NCBI GenBank assembly: GCA_018261955.1
Contig: JAGTRK010000003.1
Location: forward strand, 248,001-312,000
Direction: 5' to 3'
Length of the DNA stretch: 64,000 bases
DNA from: Burkholderiaceae bacterium
Lineage (GTDB): Bacteria; Pseudomonadota; Gammaproteobacteria; Burkholderiales; Burkholderiaceae
Every line of letters starts with the position of its first letter. Position 1 is the first letter of the stretch. The position numbers were made by a program, and so were the translations under genes. The notes below the pieces were generated by a model. It searched no databases. It was not told the DNA's origin and saw only the letters and a program-made list of their open reading frames with translations. This document shows positions 34,036 to 44,804 of this stretch, one piece after another.

Positions 34036-35400
34036 ATGGCAAAACCAACTAAAAACCAATACGTCTGCTCAGATTGCGGCGGCGTATCCGCCAAATGGTC
34101 GGGACAATGTCCACATTGTCAGTCGTGGAACACCTTGATTGAGACCGCCCCCGAAAAATCCAGTAGCAACCGCTTTGCCGCACTCGCACCGACCGCACCA
34201 GTACAGGCGTTGTCGGAGATTCATGCGCAGGATGTGCCACGTTTTTCCAGTGAAGTGCCTGAATTTGACCGCGTATTGGGCGGCGGCTTGGTGCCTGGCG
34301 GCGTGATACTCATCGGCGGCGATCCTGGAATTGGTAAATCAACCCTTTTGCTGCAATCGCTTGCCATGTTATCAAAGACGCGCTCGGTGCTTTATGTGAG
34401 CGGCGAGGAATCGGGGGCACAAATTGCCCTGCGTGCGCAACGTTTGGACGTATCGGACGCGCACATGCAGTTTCAAGCCGAAATCAATTTAGACAGCATT
34501 ATCAATACATTAACGCAACTTAAACCCAATGTTGCGGTGATTGATTCCATCCAAACCATGTATTCGGGTGAACTCTCATCCGCACCCGGTTCGGTCGCGC
34601 AGGTGCGCGAATGCGCGGCGCAACTCACGCGCGTGGCAAAAGCCACGGGCATCACCTTGATTATGGTCGGACATGTGACCAAAGAGGGCAGTTTGGCGGG
34701 GCCACGGGTGTTGGAACACATCGTTGATACGGTTTTGTATTTTGAAGGCGACACGCAGTCATCCTTTCGTCTGATTCGCGCGTTTAAGAATCGCTTCGGC
34801 GCGGTCAATGAATTGGGCGTGTTTGCCATGACCGAAAAAGGTTTGAAAGGTGTGACCAACCCATCGGCGATTTTTCTTTCACAACACAACGACGATGTGG
34901 CTGGCTCTTGTGTGATGGTCACGCAAGAGGGCACACGACCGCTGCTGGTAGAGATTCAAGCCTTGGTCGATGCCTCGCATGCACCGAATGCGCGGCGGTT
35001 GTCGGTCGGTTTGGAGCAAAACCGTTTGGCGATGTTGCTTGCGGTGCTACACCGTCATGCGGGTGTCGCGTGTTTTGATCAAGACGTGTTCATTAATGCG
35101 GTGGGCGGTGTCAAAATTACTGAACCTGCGGCGGATTTAGCGGTGCTATTGGCGATTGTGTCCTCTTTGCGCAATAAGCCCTTGCCCAAAGGCTTGGTGG
35201 TATTCGGTGAAATTGGCTTGGCGGGAGAAGTTCGTCCTGCACCTCGTGGTCAAGAACGCCTCAAAGAAGCCGCCAAATTGGGCTTTACCACCGCGTTGAT
35301 TCCCAAAGCCAATGCTCCCAAGCAAAAAATTGAGGGGATGAAAATCATCGCGGTGGAGCGCATTGAGCAGGCTTTGGCGAAAGTACGGGAAATGGATTGA
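34036..35400 (+). CDS. radA: DNA repair protein RadA
   Basis: A 454-residue RecA-like ATPase that drives branch migration in recombination. It has an N-terminal zinc finger (CSDCGG...CPHC, residues about 10-30), Walker A GDPGIGKST near residue 96, the RadA signature KNRFGAVNE, and a C-terminal Lon-like domain (GLAGEVRPAPRGQERLKEA). Start chosen at ATG 34036 behind TAGGAG; upstream in-frame codons to 34003 have no such site. Divergent from the zinc-finger gene. Confidence 0.96.
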   Translation: MAKPTKNQYVCSDCGGVSAKWSGQCPHCQSWNTLIETAPEKSSSNRFAALAPTAPVQALSEIHAQDVPRFSSEVPEFDRVLGGGLVPGGVILIGGDPGIGKSTLLLQSLAMLSKTRSVLYVSGEESGAQIALRAQRLDVSDAHMQFQAEINLDSIINTLTQLKPNVAVIDSIQTMYSGELSSAPGSVAQVRECAAQLTRVAKATGITLIMVGHVTKEGSLAGPRVLEHIVDTVLYFEGDTQSSFRLIRAFKNRFGAVNELGVFAMTEKGLKGVTNPSAIFLSQHNDDVAGSCVMVTQEGTRPLLVEIQALVDASHAPNARRLSVGLEQNRLAMLLAVLHRHAGVACFDQDVFINAVGGVKITEPAADLAVLLAIVSSLRNKPLPKGLVVFGEIGLAGEVRPAPRGQERLKEAAKLGFTTALIPKANAPKQKIEGMKIIAVERIEQALAKVREMD

Positions 35401-35491
35401 GTAGAATGAATGATAGTTTGTCATTTTTTCCTACCCAACTGATTTTTTAGGTACAATCACCCTACGTTGTTATTTTTTTAAAGGATTTATC

Positions 35492-35932
35492 ATGAAACGT
35501 TTTATTAAAACCACTGCGGCTGTGGCGACTTTGATTGCGACACAGTCTGTTATGGCGCAAGAAATCACTCAAGCGCAAAAAGATGCCACTGCAAAGTTGG
35601 TTTCTGAATGTGTGGTGAAATATGCACCCGCTAATTGGGAAATGGTGACCACCATTTTGGATCGTACTGATCCTAAAAAAGCGATTATATATAACAAAGC
35701 ATTGATTAAAGATACCAAACAATTGGTGGATATTGATGTGTCAAAATGTGACATCAACAAACAAGCCAATGATTTGTTGAAATTCCAAGCTCTTTTACCT
35801 GCTGACCAAGTCAACTGGAAATCTTTGGTCTTGCGAGTTAATCCTAAAGGTGGTTACGAAGTGTTCACCAATATTGCTTGGGAAAGAATGATCGCCAAAC
35901 AACGGGCGACCAATCAGAAAAAACCGAAGTAA
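35492..35932 (+). CDS. Small exported protein of unknown function
   Basis: A 146-residue protein with a cleavable signal peptide (MKRFIKTTAAVATLIATQ, cleavage expected after VMA at 23). The mature 123 residues are rich in Lys, Ala and Asp and contain two cysteines (SECVVKY and SKCDINK) that could form a disulphide in the periplasm. I do not recognise the family. It has AAAGGA ahead of the ATG, its own strong terminator downstream, and no obvious operon partner. Confidence 0.8.
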   Translation: MKRFIKTTAAVATLIATQSVMAQEITQAQKDATAKLVSECVVKYAPANWEMVTTILDRTDPKKAIIYNKALIKDTKQLVDIDVSKCDINKQANDLLKFQALLPADQVNWKSLVLRVNPKGGYEVFTNIAWERMIAKQRATNQKKPK

Positions 35933-35977
35933 TCTCGAGTCTTTTTAACTTGTAAAAATTCATTGAGATTTCAAAAA

Positions 35978-36013
35978 TAAAGGGGAGACGTCAGTCACCC
36001 CTTTATGTTTTGT
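35978..36013 (+). terminator. Rho-independent terminator after the exported protein
   Basis: TAAAGGGG-a-GAC-gtca-GTC-a-CCCCTTTA is an extended stem followed by TGTTTTGTTG. It lies between this gene and the convergent glnE. Confidence 0.82.
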
Positions 36014-36057
36014 TGTCTGGAGTCCAAATTTTGGTCAATAGCACCAAGACATTAAAT

Positions 36058-38784
36058 TCATTGTCCCAAAACTTCAACCCGCAATTGATTCACCGCGGTC
36101 ACGTATTCGGTCACCGTTTCTGCTTCGACCCTCGGTTTGACCACATTTTGCAAACGCGCGATGTGTTGCAAATGGCGGTATTCACGATAAGCATCGCCGC
36201 AACGGGTACCCAATCCTTGGCTGATTAAACCCGCTCGTTCAGCCTTTTCAAGTAAGGCAATATTTCCTTTATTATCAAGAAGTTCTGGATGGGTATTCGA
36301 GTAGCTTAATATCATTGCCTGCACACAAAATTCAATGTCAACCATGCCACCAACATCGTATTTGAGGTCAAACAATTCAGTTGGGTTGGGGTGACCTGCT
36401 TGAAGTTTGCCACGCATGTCTAAAATTTCATGGCGCACCGCATCAAGTTCTCGCGGTTGAGCCAGAATCTCGCGGCGGCATTGCTCGAACCATGTGCCGA
36501 CAGACGCATCTCCTGCGCAAAAACGTGCGCGAGTAAGTGCTTGAAACTCCCAAAACCATGCCGATTGACGTTGGTATTGCTCAAACATCTTGGTCGAGAC
36601 CACCATCAAACCGCTGTCGCCATTCGGTCGCAGGCGGTAATCGGTCTCAAATAATACGCCCGCACCCGTGGGTGCGGTCAGCCAATTATCCAAACGCTGC
36701 GCAAACCGCGCGTAAATCATGCCCGCTTCTGGGTCAGCATCTTCATAAATAAAGACCAAATCCAAATCCGACGCGTAGCCCATTTCTTTACCGCCGAGTT
36801 TACCATACGCAATGATGGCCAATTTGGGCGCGTCAATGTGCTTTTTGTTAAATGCGTTCCAGCAGTGGGTCAGGGCACATTGCAGCATGACATCGGTCAA
36901 ATCAGACAAGTGATCGGCGAGTTGTTCAACCGTCCACAAGCCATCCAATTCTTGCGCGAGCAGGCGGAAAATTTGACTGTGGTGGGTCTCGCGTAAAATG
37001 TCCATTTGTCGTTCAACATCGGGTGCGGTGTGCGCCAACAAATCATTCAGATGGCTTTGCAGTTGTGGCCAATCAGGCGCACGATGCAATTGTTCAATAT
37101 TGAGCAATTCATCGAGCAAAATCGGGTGTGCCGTGAGGTAATCGGCCGCCCAACGAGAACGCGTGAGCAGTTCGACCAAACGTTCCATCGCCTTGGGAAA
37201 TTCGACCAATAGGGCTAAATAACTGCTGCGTCGGCTGATGGCATCGAGAAAATTCCACACCCGACGCAACCATTCCGTGGGTAATTGTGTATCGGGATTT
37301 TGTGCCACCAAGGTGCGCGCGCCGCTGAGGATGAGTTGCTGATAACGCGCTAAACTGCGTTCAGGCAGCAGCGATAAACGCGGATTGGTACGGGTCTGCT
37401 CGTATAAATCCTGTACTTCTTGATGTGATTCAAAATACGCCCACAGGCTCGCCAACTCATCACTTTGTCTATCATCGGTGTTTGCAGCAGTCTCTTCGCT
37501 TGAATAATCAAATAAGGTATTGAAATACTGCTCAACCTGTTTTTGCCCAACCCGCAATTGGGTTTCTAATTCGTCATAACTCGCATAACCCATTGCATTC
37601 GCCAAGCGCGCGCGTAATTCAGACTCAATCGGAATTTGCTGGGTTTGCGCATCGTTGAGGTATTGAATCCGATGCTCGAAATGACGTAAAAACACGTAGT
37701 GTGCATGTAATTGTTCGGCAATGCCCGCATCCATCAAACCTGCATTTGCCAACTCGGGTAAAACCGCCAAAGTGGCTTTTTGTTGTAACTTCGGCACGCG
37801 CGCACCCTTGATGATTTGTGGCAATTGCACAGAGAACTCGATTTCGCGAATGCCACCAGAACCGATTTTAATGTCTTCAGATTCAGGATTTTTGACAGCG
37901 CGGGCATGGGCTTTATCGCGAATTTTACTGTGCACGTCGCGCAGTGCGTCAATCGCGTCATAATCTAAATACCGTCTAAAAACAAAAGGTTGCACCATTT
38001 GCTCGAGAAAATGTGATGCGTCCGTTGGATTAATCAAACGACTTTTCAGCCACACAAACCGCTCCCAAGCGCGCGCTTGTGTGAACAGATATTTTTCTAA
38101 AGTATTCAAACTCACGCACAGCGCACCCGATGCACCATTTGGGCGTAAGCGCATATCCACACGAAACACAAAACCGTGCTCATTCACATCATCGAGTAAT
38201 TTAATCACCCGTTTGCCCACCCGCTCAAAAAATTCGCTGTGCGAGAGGGTGCGAATGCGTTTGTCGGGCTGTGCGGCAGGCACAACGGTTTCGCCTTCGT
38301 GCTCAAATACAAACACCAAATCCACATCGGATGAGACATTGAGCTCGTTACCCGATAATTTTCCCATACCCATGACCCACAAAGGCATTGCGCTGCCCGT
38401 AGTTTCAGAGCGTGGTTCACCATGAACATCGCACAAAGTTTGATAACTGTGTTCCAGTGCGTGCATCACTGAGACATCGGCGAGTGCGCTGATGGTCTGT
38501 GTGACCGCATTTAAACTGGATTCTGTTGGGGCGTGCGTTAAATCAAACTCCATCATTGCCAACATGATTAGTGCGCGGACTTTGCGCATCGCCGCGCCCA
38601 CAGCATATTCAACATCATGGTGCGCAGGTGTGTGTTGCACAAACAATTGCATCACATCTGCTTTAGATAAAGGCAAACGCGCACTCAAAGCCTGTACTTC
38701 CTCGGGCAAAACCCGCCCAGAGTCGAGCATTCGTTGGGCGTATTGAGAATAGGAATAGCAAGTCAATGAATAATTCGTGCGCAT
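36058..38784 (-). CDS. glnE: Glutamine synthetase adenylyltransferase/adenylyl-removing enzyme
   Basis: A 908-residue bifunctional enzyme that adds AMP to, and removes it from, glutamine synthetase in response to PII proteins and glutamine. The two nucleotidyltransferase domains are visible: N-terminal removing domain with GMGKLSGNELNVSSDVDLVF and RLRPNGASG; C-terminal transferase domain with YGKLGGKEMGYASDLDLVF and RLRPNGDSG. ATG at 38784 follows GGGGGAT; an in-frame ATG at 38808 is less likely. Slightly shorter than E. coli GlnE (946), mostly at the N terminus. Transcribed alone. Confidence 0.96.
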   Translation of the reverse strand: MRTNYSLTCYSYSQYAQRMLDSGRVLPEEVQALSARLPLSKADVMQLFVQHTPAHHDVEYAVGAAMRKVRALIMLAMMEFDLTHAPTESSLNAVTQTISALADVSVMHALEHSYQTLCDVHGEPRSETTGSAMPLWVMGMGKLSGNELNVSSDVDLVFVFEHEGETVVPAAQPDKRIRTLSHSEFFERVGKRVIKLLDDVNEHGFVFRVDMRLRPNGASGALCVSLNTLEKYLFTQARAWERFVWLKSRLINPTDASHFLEQMVQPFVFRRYLDYDAIDALRDVHSKIRDKAHARAVKNPESEDIKIGSGGIREIEFSVQLPQIIKGARVPKLQQKATLAVLPELANAGLMDAGIAEQLHAHYVFLRHFEHRIQYLNDAQTQQIPIESELRARLANAMGYASYDELETQLRVGQKQVEQYFNTLFDYSSEETAANTDDRQSDELASLWAYFESHQEVQDLYEQTRTNPRLSLLPERSLARYQQLILSGARTLVAQNPDTQLPTEWLRRVWNFLDAISRRSSYLALLVEFPKAMERLVELLTRSRWAADYLTAHPILLDELLNIEQLHRAPDWPQLQSHLNDLLAHTAPDVERQMDILRETHHSQIFRLLAQELDGLWTVEQLADHLSDLTDVMLQCALTHCWNAFNKKHIDAPKLAIIAYGKLGGKEMGYASDLDLVFIYEDADPEAGMIYARFAQRLDNWLTAPTGAGVLFETDYRLRPNGDSGLMVVSTKMFEQYQRQSAWFWEFQALTRARFCAGDASVGTWFEQCRREILAQPRELDAVRHEILDMRGKLQAGHPNPTELFDLKYDVGGMVDIEFCVQAMILSYSNTHPELLDNKGNIALLEKAERAGLISQGLGTRCGDAYREYRHLQHIARLQNVVKPRVEAETVTEYVTAVNQLRVEVLGQ

Positions 38785-38961
38785 AAATCCCCCGTTAATA
38801 ATTTGCACTATTATATCGTGTAACAGGTGTGTTTTAGTTGGGTCAAGCAGCGATTGTGGTGATTAAACTGCTTCGTTGCTATGGCGGAAATCGCTTAAAA
38901 CCGCTACAATGGAACCCTTAGTCCATTGGATGTACGATGGATGTATTGAAAAGGCAGACAC

Positions 38962-40062
38962 ATGGCTGGAAGCACATTTGGACAACTTTTTTGCATCACC
39001 AATTTTGGCGAGTCACACGGCGCGGCGATTGGTTGCGTAATTGATGGTTGCCCGCCGAATATGGCTTTGTCAGTTGAGGATATTCAACCTGACTTAGACC
39101 GTCGTCGCCCTGGAACCTCGCGCCACGTCACACAACGCCAAGAAGCCGATCAAGTGGAAATTTTGTCAGGGGTGTTTGAGGGCAAAACCACAGGCACACC
39201 AATTGCCTTATTGATACGCAACACCGACCAAAAAAGCGGTGACTATGGCAATATCGCTATGCAATTTCGCCCTGGACACGCCGATTACACCTATTGGCAA
39301 AAATACGGCATTCGCGATTATCGTGGCGGTGGACGTTCCTCCGCACGCACCACTGCGCCGATGGTGGCAGCAGGTGCGGTGGCAAAAAAATGGCTGCGCG
39401 AGCAGTTTGGTACACAGATTCGTGGTTGTATGACCGCATTGGGTGAAATCAATATCCCCGTCAACGATTGGGCGCAAACGGGTGTTAATCCATTCTTCGC
39501 AGCAGATGCCGCGATTGTGCCGCAATTGGAGCAGTATATGATAGACCTGCGTGCAGCGCAGGATTCGGTTGGCGCGCGTTTGTTGGTTGAGGCGCATCAT
39601 GTCCCTGTGGGCTTGGGCGCACCTTTATTTGATAAGTTGGATGCCGACATTGCCTATGCGATGATGGGCGTGAATGCGGTCAAAGGCGTTGAAATTGGCG
39701 ATGGCTTTGGTGTTGTCGCCCAAAAAGGCTCCTACCACGGTGATGCCATGCGTCCAGAGGGATTCCAAACCAACCACGCAGGTGGCATACTCGGTGGGAT
39801 TTCATCGGGTCAACCGATTAGCGTGCACGTGGCGATTAAACCCACTTCAAGCATCAGCTTGCCGCGCGAGTCAGTGGATATAGATGGCAATCCCGTGGAA
39901 GTCATCACAAAAGGGCGGCACGATCCGTGCGTGGGCATACGAGCCACGCCGATTTTAGAGGCGATGTTGGCTTTGGTTTTGATGGATCATGCGTTGCTGC
40001 ACCGAGCGCAAAATGGTGATGTACAGGTTTCAACCCCGAAACTTTCTCAAATAGGAGATTGA
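38962..40062 (+). CDS. aroC: Chorismate synthase
   Basis: A 366-residue FMN-requiring lyase that converts EPSP to chorismate, the last step of the shikimate pathway feeding tryptophan (trpF, trpB at 49-51 kb) and other aromatics. Signatures: [17 protein letters not shown] at about 15-31, [42 protein letters not shown] and the C-terminal [17 protein letters not shown]. The stop overlaps or touches the start of the next gene. Confidence 0.97.
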   Translation: MAGSTFGQLFCITNFGESHGAAIGCVIDGCPPNMALSVEDIQPDLDRRRPGTSRHVTQRQEADQVEILSGVFEGKTTGTPIALLIRNTDQKSGDYGNIAMQFRPGHADYTYWQKYGIRDYRGGGRSSARTTAPMVAAGAVAKKWLREQFGTQIRGCMTALGEINIPVNDWAQTGVNPFFAADAAIVPQLEQYMIDLRAAQDSVGARLLVEAHHVPVGLGAPLFDKLDADIAYAMMGVNAVKGVEIGDGFGVVAQKGSYHGDAMRPEGFQTNHAGGILGGISSGQPISVHVAIKPTSSISLPRESVDIDGNPVEVITKGRHDPCVGIRATPILEAMLALVLMDHALLHRAQNGDVQVSTPKLSQIGD

Positions 40063-40064
40063 TG

Positions 40065-40886
40065 ATGTTTAAATTCAAAATATTGGCTTTGGCAGTATCC
40101 ACTGTGTTTTTAACCGCTTGTGGCACGCCACAACAAACCACCAACGACACTGCGGCGGGTGTCAATCGCCAACAAAGATTCTCGATTTCCAGTGAGGCCT
40201 TAAACGCTGAGGCAGCAAAAGCATATTCAGAAGTGATTGCAGAAGCACGCGCAAAAAAAATATTGGATACTAATCCTGCGATGGTCGCTCGCGTCAAGCG
40301 CATCACCAGCAACTTAATTGCCAAAGCCCCTGTAATTCGTGCAGATGCAGTCAAATGGCCTTGGGAAGTGCATGTCATAACCCTTGATGAAGAAAATGCA
40401 TGGTGTATGCCACACGGCAAAATGGCGATTTACAGCGGTTTGATCACCAAATTAAAGTTAACTGATGCAGAAATTGCTCAAGTGATGGCACATGAAATCA
40501 CCCATGCCCTGCGTGAGCATTCGCGTGAACAAATGTCTCAACAACAAACCACAGATTTGTTCGCAAGTGTCTTGGGTGCGGTGGGACAGGCGTATGGTAT
40601 TTCAGGCGCAAATGAGTTTGCTTCACTTGGCGCAGATTTGGGCTTTAACTTGCCGTTTTCACGCACCCACGAAACCGAAGCGGATTTATTGGGAATGGAA
40701 TTGGCAGCGCGTGCGGGCTATAACCCCGATGCGGCAGTCACTTTGTGGGATAAAATGTTGGCATCGGACGGTGCAGGCACGCCACAATTCCTAAGTTCTC
40801 ACCCGAGCCCAGAAAATCGTAAAGCGACTTTGCAGGCAAACGCCAACAAAGTTCGTGGTTTATACAATGCTTCGGCGAAAAAATAA
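40065..40886 (+). CDS. M48-family zinc metalloprotease lipoprotein
   Basis: A 273-residue protease with a lipoprotein signal peptide (lipobox LTAC, Cys19). The zinc motif HEITH is at about 143-147 (MAHEITHALREHSREQM), and the third ligand is the Glu in THETEADLLGMELAARAGY. It resembles LoiP/YcaL-type envelope proteases that degrade misfolded outer-membrane proteins. Two ATGs (40062 and 40065) follow AGGAG; 40065 gives better spacing. Linked to aroC by overlap, so probably one transcript. Confidence 0.92.
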   Translation: MFKFKILALAVSTVFLTACGTPQQTTNDTAAGVNRQQRFSISSEALNAEAAKAYSEVIAEARAKKILDTNPAMVARVKRITSNLIAKAPVIRADAVKWPWEVHVITLDEENAWCMPHGKMAIYSGLITKLKLTDAEIAQVMAHEITHALREHSREQMSQQQTTDLFASVLGAVGQAYGISGANEFASLGADLGFNLPFSRTHETEADLLGMELAARAGYNPDAAVTLWDKMLASDGAGTPQFLSSHPSPENRKATLQANANKVRGLYNASAKK

Positions 40887-40909
40887 TTTTTGAAACTTGA
40901 TTGATTTTT

Positions 40910-42328
40910 ATGGCACAGACTTTATACGATAAACTTTGGAACATGCATGTCATCCGCGAGGAACAAGATGGCATGGCGTTGATTTATATTGACCGTCAAC
41001 TTTTGCACGAAGTCACCAGTCCGCAGGCATTTGAAGGGTTGAATTTACACAATCGTCCCGCGTGGCGCATCAATGCCAACCTTGCGGTGTGCGACCACAA
41101 TGTACCGACGACCGATCGCTCGCAAGGCAATGCGGGGATTGTGGATCCCGTATCGCGCTTGCAGGTAGAAACCTTGGACAAAAACTGTGACGCATTTGGC
41201 ATCACCGAGTTCAAAATTAAAGACATCCGCCAAGGCATCGTTCACGTCATCGGACCAGAACAGGGCGCGACCTTACCAGGTATGACCATCGTTTGTGGCG
41301 ACTCGCATACTTCCACTCACGGCGCAATGGCAGCATTGGCCTTTGGTATTGGCACATCTGAGGTTGAGCATGTGCTCGCCACGCAATCGATGATGATGAA
41401 AAAAGCCAAAAATATGCTGGTACAGGTTGATGGCGTTTTGTCCCATGGTGTGACCGCGAAAGACATCGTGTTGGCAGTGATTGGGCAAATCGGTACAGCG
41501 GGCGGTACGGGCTATACCATTGAGTTTGCAGGTTCTGCGATTCGTGCGCTGAGCATGGAAGGGCGCATGACGATTTGTAATATGGCGATTGAAGCGGGCG
41601 CGCGCGCGGGCTTGGTCGCGGTCGATGACAACACCATCAACTATTTCAAAGGCCGCACCTACGCACCACAAGGACAAGAATTTGAGTTGGCAGAGAAATT
41701 CTGGCGCACTTTGGTCTCCGATGAAGGCGCACAGTTTGACCGCGTGGTGAAACTGCAAGCCGAATTGATTAAACCGCAAGTCACTTGGGGCACTTCACCT
41801 GAAATGGTGGTGGCAGTTGATGCCAATGTGCCCGATCCTGAGCAAGAGAAAGACGCAGTCAAACGCGATGCGATGGAACGTGCTTTGCAATACATGGGCT
41901 TAGAGCCACGCACGCCCATCAACGCAATTAACGTGGATAAAGTCTTTATCGGCTCGTGTACCAACAGCCGCATTGAGGACATGCGTGCTGCGGCGTGGGT
42001 GGTGCAGCGTTTGGGGAAAAAAGTGGCCAGCAATGTCAAATTAGCTTTGGTCGTGCCGGGGTCGGGTTTGGTCAAAAAACAAGCAGAATCTGAAGGTTTG
42101 GACGTGATTTTCAAAAACGCAGGCTTTGAATGGCGTGAACCTGGGTGTTCGATGTGTTTGGCAATGAATGCAGATAGATTGGAAGCGGGCGAACGTTGTG
42201 CTTCGACCTCGAACCGTAATTTTGAAGGTCGTCAAGGTGCGGGCGGTCGCACGCACTTGGTCAGTCCTGCAATGGCGGCTGCTGCTGCGATTGAAGGGCA
42301 TTTTGTTAATGTGGCTGAATTGTTTTGA
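40910..42328 (+). CDS. leuC: 3-isopropylmalate dehydratase large subunit
   Basis: A 472-residue aconitase-family subunit holding a 4Fe-4S cluster; with LeuD it isomerises 2-isopropylmalate to 3-isopropylmalate. Cluster ligands appear in [14 protein letters not shown] and in GCSMCLAMN. Other family motifs: [20 protein letters not shown] and [15 protein letters not shown] near the C terminus. The ATG at 40910 is used; an upstream TTG would add three residues. It is separated from leuD by two small envelope-protein genes. Confidence 0.97.
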   Translation: MAQTLYDKLWNMHVIREEQDGMALIYIDRQLLHEVTSPQAFEGLNLHNRPAWRINANLAVCDHNVPTTDRSQGNAGIVDPVSRLQVETLDKNCDAFGITEFKIKDIRQGIVHVIGPEQGATLPGMTIVCGDSHTSTHGAMAALAFGIGTSEVEHVLATQSMMMKKAKNMLVQVDGVLSHGVTAKDIVLAVIGQIGTAGGTGYTIEFAGSAIRALSMEGRMTICNMAIEAGARAGLVAVDDNTINYFKGRTYAPQGQEFELAEKFWRTLVSDEGAQFDRVVKLQAELIKPQVTWGTSPEMVVAVDANVPDPEQEKDAVKRDAMERALQYMGLEPRTPINAINVDKVFIGSCTNSRIEDMRAAAWVVQRLGKKVASNVKLALVVPGSGLVKKQAESEGLDVIFKNAGFEWREPGCSMCLAMNADRLEAGERCASTSNRNFEGRQGAGGRTHLVSPAMAAAAAIEGHFVNVAELF

Positions 42329-42344
42329 TTATTAAGGAGGAAAT

Positions 42345-42701
42345 GTGAAAGTAAAAGTAGTTTTTACTACTCTTTTTTTAGTAGGATTGGGTGGTTACTT
42401 TTTGAGCGCGCCCAAAGGCGTGAGTTCAGATCAAAAAGCAGCCTGTGAGGCGGCCTTGGATAAGCGGGGTGGTTCAGCCCCTTCCATTGCTGAACTCAAA
42501 AAACAATGTAATGATGTTGGTATGGTGGCAATGATGCAAGCGCAAGGACAGAACGAATCCGCTCAAGATGCAGCTAAACGCATTAGTGCTGCTAATCAAG
42601 CAGAAGTTGGCGCTAATGGCTTACAAATGTTTTTTTTAGGACTTTCATTGGTGGGTTTTTTGGGTTTGTTGTTTTCATTTTTTAAAAAGAAATCTCTATA
42701 A
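42345..42701 (+). CDS. Small membrane protein of unknown function between leuC and leuD
   Basis: A 118-residue protein with a hydrophobic N-terminal segment (VVFTTLFLVGLGGYFLSAP), a polar middle with two cysteines (KAACEAAL and KKQCNDVG) and a C-terminal helix (FFLGLSLVGFLGLLFSFF) ending in lysines. This suggests a periplasmic loop held by two membrane segments, possibly with a disulphide. The start is GTG at 42345 behind a near-perfect AAGGAGG; the ATG two bases earlier closes at once. I do not recognise the family. Confidence 0.75.
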   Translation: MKVKVVFTTLFLVGLGGYFLSAPKGVSSDQKAACEAALDKRGGSAPSIAELKKQCNDVGMVAMMQAQGQNESAQDAAKRISAANQAEVGANGLQMFFLGLSLVGFLGLLFSFFKKKSL

Positions 42702-42711
42702 GGAGTTTGTG

Positions 42712-42858
42712 ATGCGTAAATTATTGTCTTTAGTAACAGTTGCCTTGGTTGTATTGGCTGGTTGCAATACTGTTAGAGGAACCGTTAATGGTTTGGGTAA
42801 AGACACCCAAAAAGCAGGTGAATGGGTTCAAGAAAAAGTACCTGCCAATCCGCAATAA
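42712..42858 (+). CDS. Entericidin-like small lipoprotein
   Basis: A 48-residue reading frame: MRKLLSLVTVALVVLAGC gives a lipoprotein signal with lipobox LAGC (Cys18), then NTVRGTVNGLGKDTQKAGE and a short Lys/Gln tail. The N-T-x-x-G-x-G-x-D-x-x-x-x-G pattern is that of entericidin A/B, small membrane lipoproteins first described as a toxin-antidote pair in E. coli. Only one copy is present. AAGGAG precedes the ATG. It lies 10 bases after the preceding small membrane protein and 92 bases before leuD. Confidence 0.88.
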   Translation: MRKLLSLVTVALVVLAGCNTVRGTVNGLGKDTQKAGEWVQEKVPANPQ

Positions 42859-42950
42859 CCTCAATTGATTGCCAATACGGCACTCAATACAATAATTTTC
42901 CTGTGACTCAAGCGGTTGAGTCATGGGTTTGATTTGTTTTTGGAAAATGT

Positions 42951-43613
42951 ATGGAACAATTTACCCTGCACACGGGCTTGGTCGTGCCTTTGGATCGTGA
43001 AAATGTCGATACCGATGCGATTATCCCCAAGCAATTTTTGAAATCCATTGCGCGCACAGGTTTTGGCGAAAACCTGTTTGACGAATGGCGTTATTTGGAT
43101 GTCGGTCAGCCGGGTATGGACAACTCAACACGTCCCATCAACCCAGATTTCGTCCTCAATCATGCGCGTTATCAAGGCGCAAGCGTGTTGCTTGCACGTG
43201 ATAATTTTGGCTGTGGTTCGTCGCGAGAGCACGCACCTTGGGCACTGGTTCAATACGGTTTTCGTGCGGTGATTGCGCCTTCATTTGCGGATATTTTCTT
43301 CAATAATTGCTATAAGAATGGATTGTTACCCATTGTTTTAAAAGAAAAAGAAGTCAGTCAACTATTCGATATGACCAAAGCCCAAGTCGGTTTTGAAGTC
43401 ACGATTGATTTGCCTGAACAAGTCGTTCGTGCAGGTGACTCAGTCTTTACATTCGACATCAGCGATTTTCGCAAATATTGCATGGTCAATGGCTTTGATG
43501 ACATTGGCTTGACTTTGCGCCACGCAGATGAAATCCGTGCGTTTGAAGCACAGCACTTGATGAAATACCCGTGGTTGGCGAACGCACAATTGGATTCAAA
43601 TAAAATCGCTTAA
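42951..43613 (+). CDS. leuD: 3-isopropylmalate dehydratase small subunit
   Basis: A 220-residue swivel-domain partner of LeuC. Motifs: [20 protein letters not shown] near the start, [16 protein letters not shown] (about 82-97) and [17 protein letters not shown]. Together with LeuC it carries out the isomerisation step of leucine synthesis. It is followed by leuB after 28 bases. Confidence 0.97.
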   Translation: MEQFTLHTGLVVPLDRENVDTDAIIPKQFLKSIARTGFGENLFDEWRYLDVGQPGMDNSTRPINPDFVLNHARYQGASVLLARDNFGCGSSREHAPWALVQYGFRAVIAPSFADIFFNNCYKNGLLPIVLKEKEVSQLFDMTKAQVGFEVTIDLPEQVVRAGDSVFTFDISDFRKYCMVNGFDDIGLTLRHADEIRAFEAQHLMKYPWLANAQLDSNKIA

Positions 43614-43641
43614 TACTTAATAGATAGTAAACAGGTAAAAA

Positions 43642-44721
43642 ATGACACAAAATATTTTATTGTTGCCTGGTGATGGCATCGGTCCTGAAATCATGGCGCA
43701 AGCGGTGCGCGTACTCGAAAAGCTCAAAACCGATGGTTTAGACATTGCTTGGGATACAGCTTTGATTGGCGGTTGCGCCGTGGACGCAACGGGCGTACCT
43801 TTGCCGCAGGAGACATTGGATAAAGCCGAAAAAGCCGAAGCGGTCTTGCTCGCGGCAGTGGGCGGACCACAATACGATAATTTGCCGCGTGAACAACGTC
43901 CCGAGCGCGGTTTGCTCGCTATTCGTAAGGCGATGAATGTGTTTTCAAACTTGCGCCCAGCGATTGTCTATCCTGAATTGGTCGAGGCTTCGACTTTGAA
44001 ACCTGAAGTGGTTTCGGGCTTGGACATCATTATTGTGCGCGAGTTGGTCGGTGACATCTACTTTGGCGAGCCTCGTGGGATTGAAGTGCGCGATACGGTA
44101 AACGGCAGTGAGCGTGTTGGCTTCAACACCATGATTTATTCAGAGTCTGAAATTCGTCGCATTGCCCACAGCGCGTTTAAAACCGCACAAAAACGGGCAA
44201 AAAAACTCTGCTCCGTGGACAAAATGAATGTTTTAGAATGCACCCAATTGTGGCGTGATGTGGTAATTGAAGTCTCTGCCGAGTATCCAGACGTGGAATT
44301 GAGCCACATGCTGGTGGACAATGCAGCGATGCAATTGGTGCGCAATCCCAAGCAGTTTGACGTGATGGTCACGGGCAATATTTTTGGTGACATTTTGTCG
44401 GATGCCGCGTCAATGTTGACAGGCTCCATCGGTATGTTGCCATCGGCATCAATTGATGCGAATGGCAAAGGCTTGTACGAGCCGATTCATGGTTCTGCAC
44501 CTGATATTGCAGGCAAAAACATGGCCAATCCATTGGCAATGATTTTGTCGGTGGCCATGATGTTGCGCCACAGTCTAAACCAAATCGCTGCGGCCGATCG
44601 CGTGGATGCGGCGGTCAAAAAGGTATTGGCACAAGGCTATCGCACGGGCGACATTATGACCGTGGGTGGTACAAAAGTCGACACGGTTGAAATGGGTGAT
44701 GCGGTATTGGCGGCACTGTAA
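43642..44721 (+). CDS. leuB: 3-isopropylmalate dehydrogenase
   Basis: A 359-residue NAD-dependent enzyme that oxidises and decarboxylates 3-isopropylmalate. Features: [19 protein letters not shown] at the N terminus, [13 protein letters not shown], the RxxLxxxxNxRP-type substrate loop, and the C-terminal [20 protein letters not shown] and [14 protein letters not shown] (cofactor and metal sites). Third gene of the leucine cluster here; leuA is not in the window. Confidence 0.97.
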   Translation: MTQNILLLPGDGIGPEIMAQAVRVLEKLKTDGLDIAWDTALIGGCAVDATGVPLPQETLDKAEKAEAVLLAAVGGPQYDNLPREQRPERGLLAIRKAMNVFSNLRPAIVYPELVEASTLKPEVVSGLDIIIVRELVGDIYFGEPRGIEVRDTVNGSERVGFNTMIYSESEIRRIAHSAFKTAQKRAKKLCSVDKMNVLECTQLWRDVVIEVSAEYPDVELSHMLVDNAAMQLVRNPKQFDVMVTGNIFGDILSDAASMLTGSIGMLPSASIDANGKGLYEPIHGSAPDIAGKNMANPLAMILSVAMMLRHSLNQIAAADRVDAAVKKVLAQGYRTGDIMTVGGTKVDTVEMGDAVLAAL

Positions 44722-44804
44722 CCAAACTTGGCCGTGGTTCAATGCTCAAAAACCGCAAACGCACGCAGCGATAATAGTGAGATCCTAAGCAATTTGGAGT
44801 AAAC

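Noticed and set aside
35418-35457. TTGTCA and TACAAT boxes as a promoter for the exported protein
   Set aside because: The spacing is about 28 bases, too long for a sigma-70 promoter.
41273-41779. A 168-codon reverse-strand frame inside leuC
   Set aside because: Lies wholly within leuC with mirror-frame composition; no recognisable domain.
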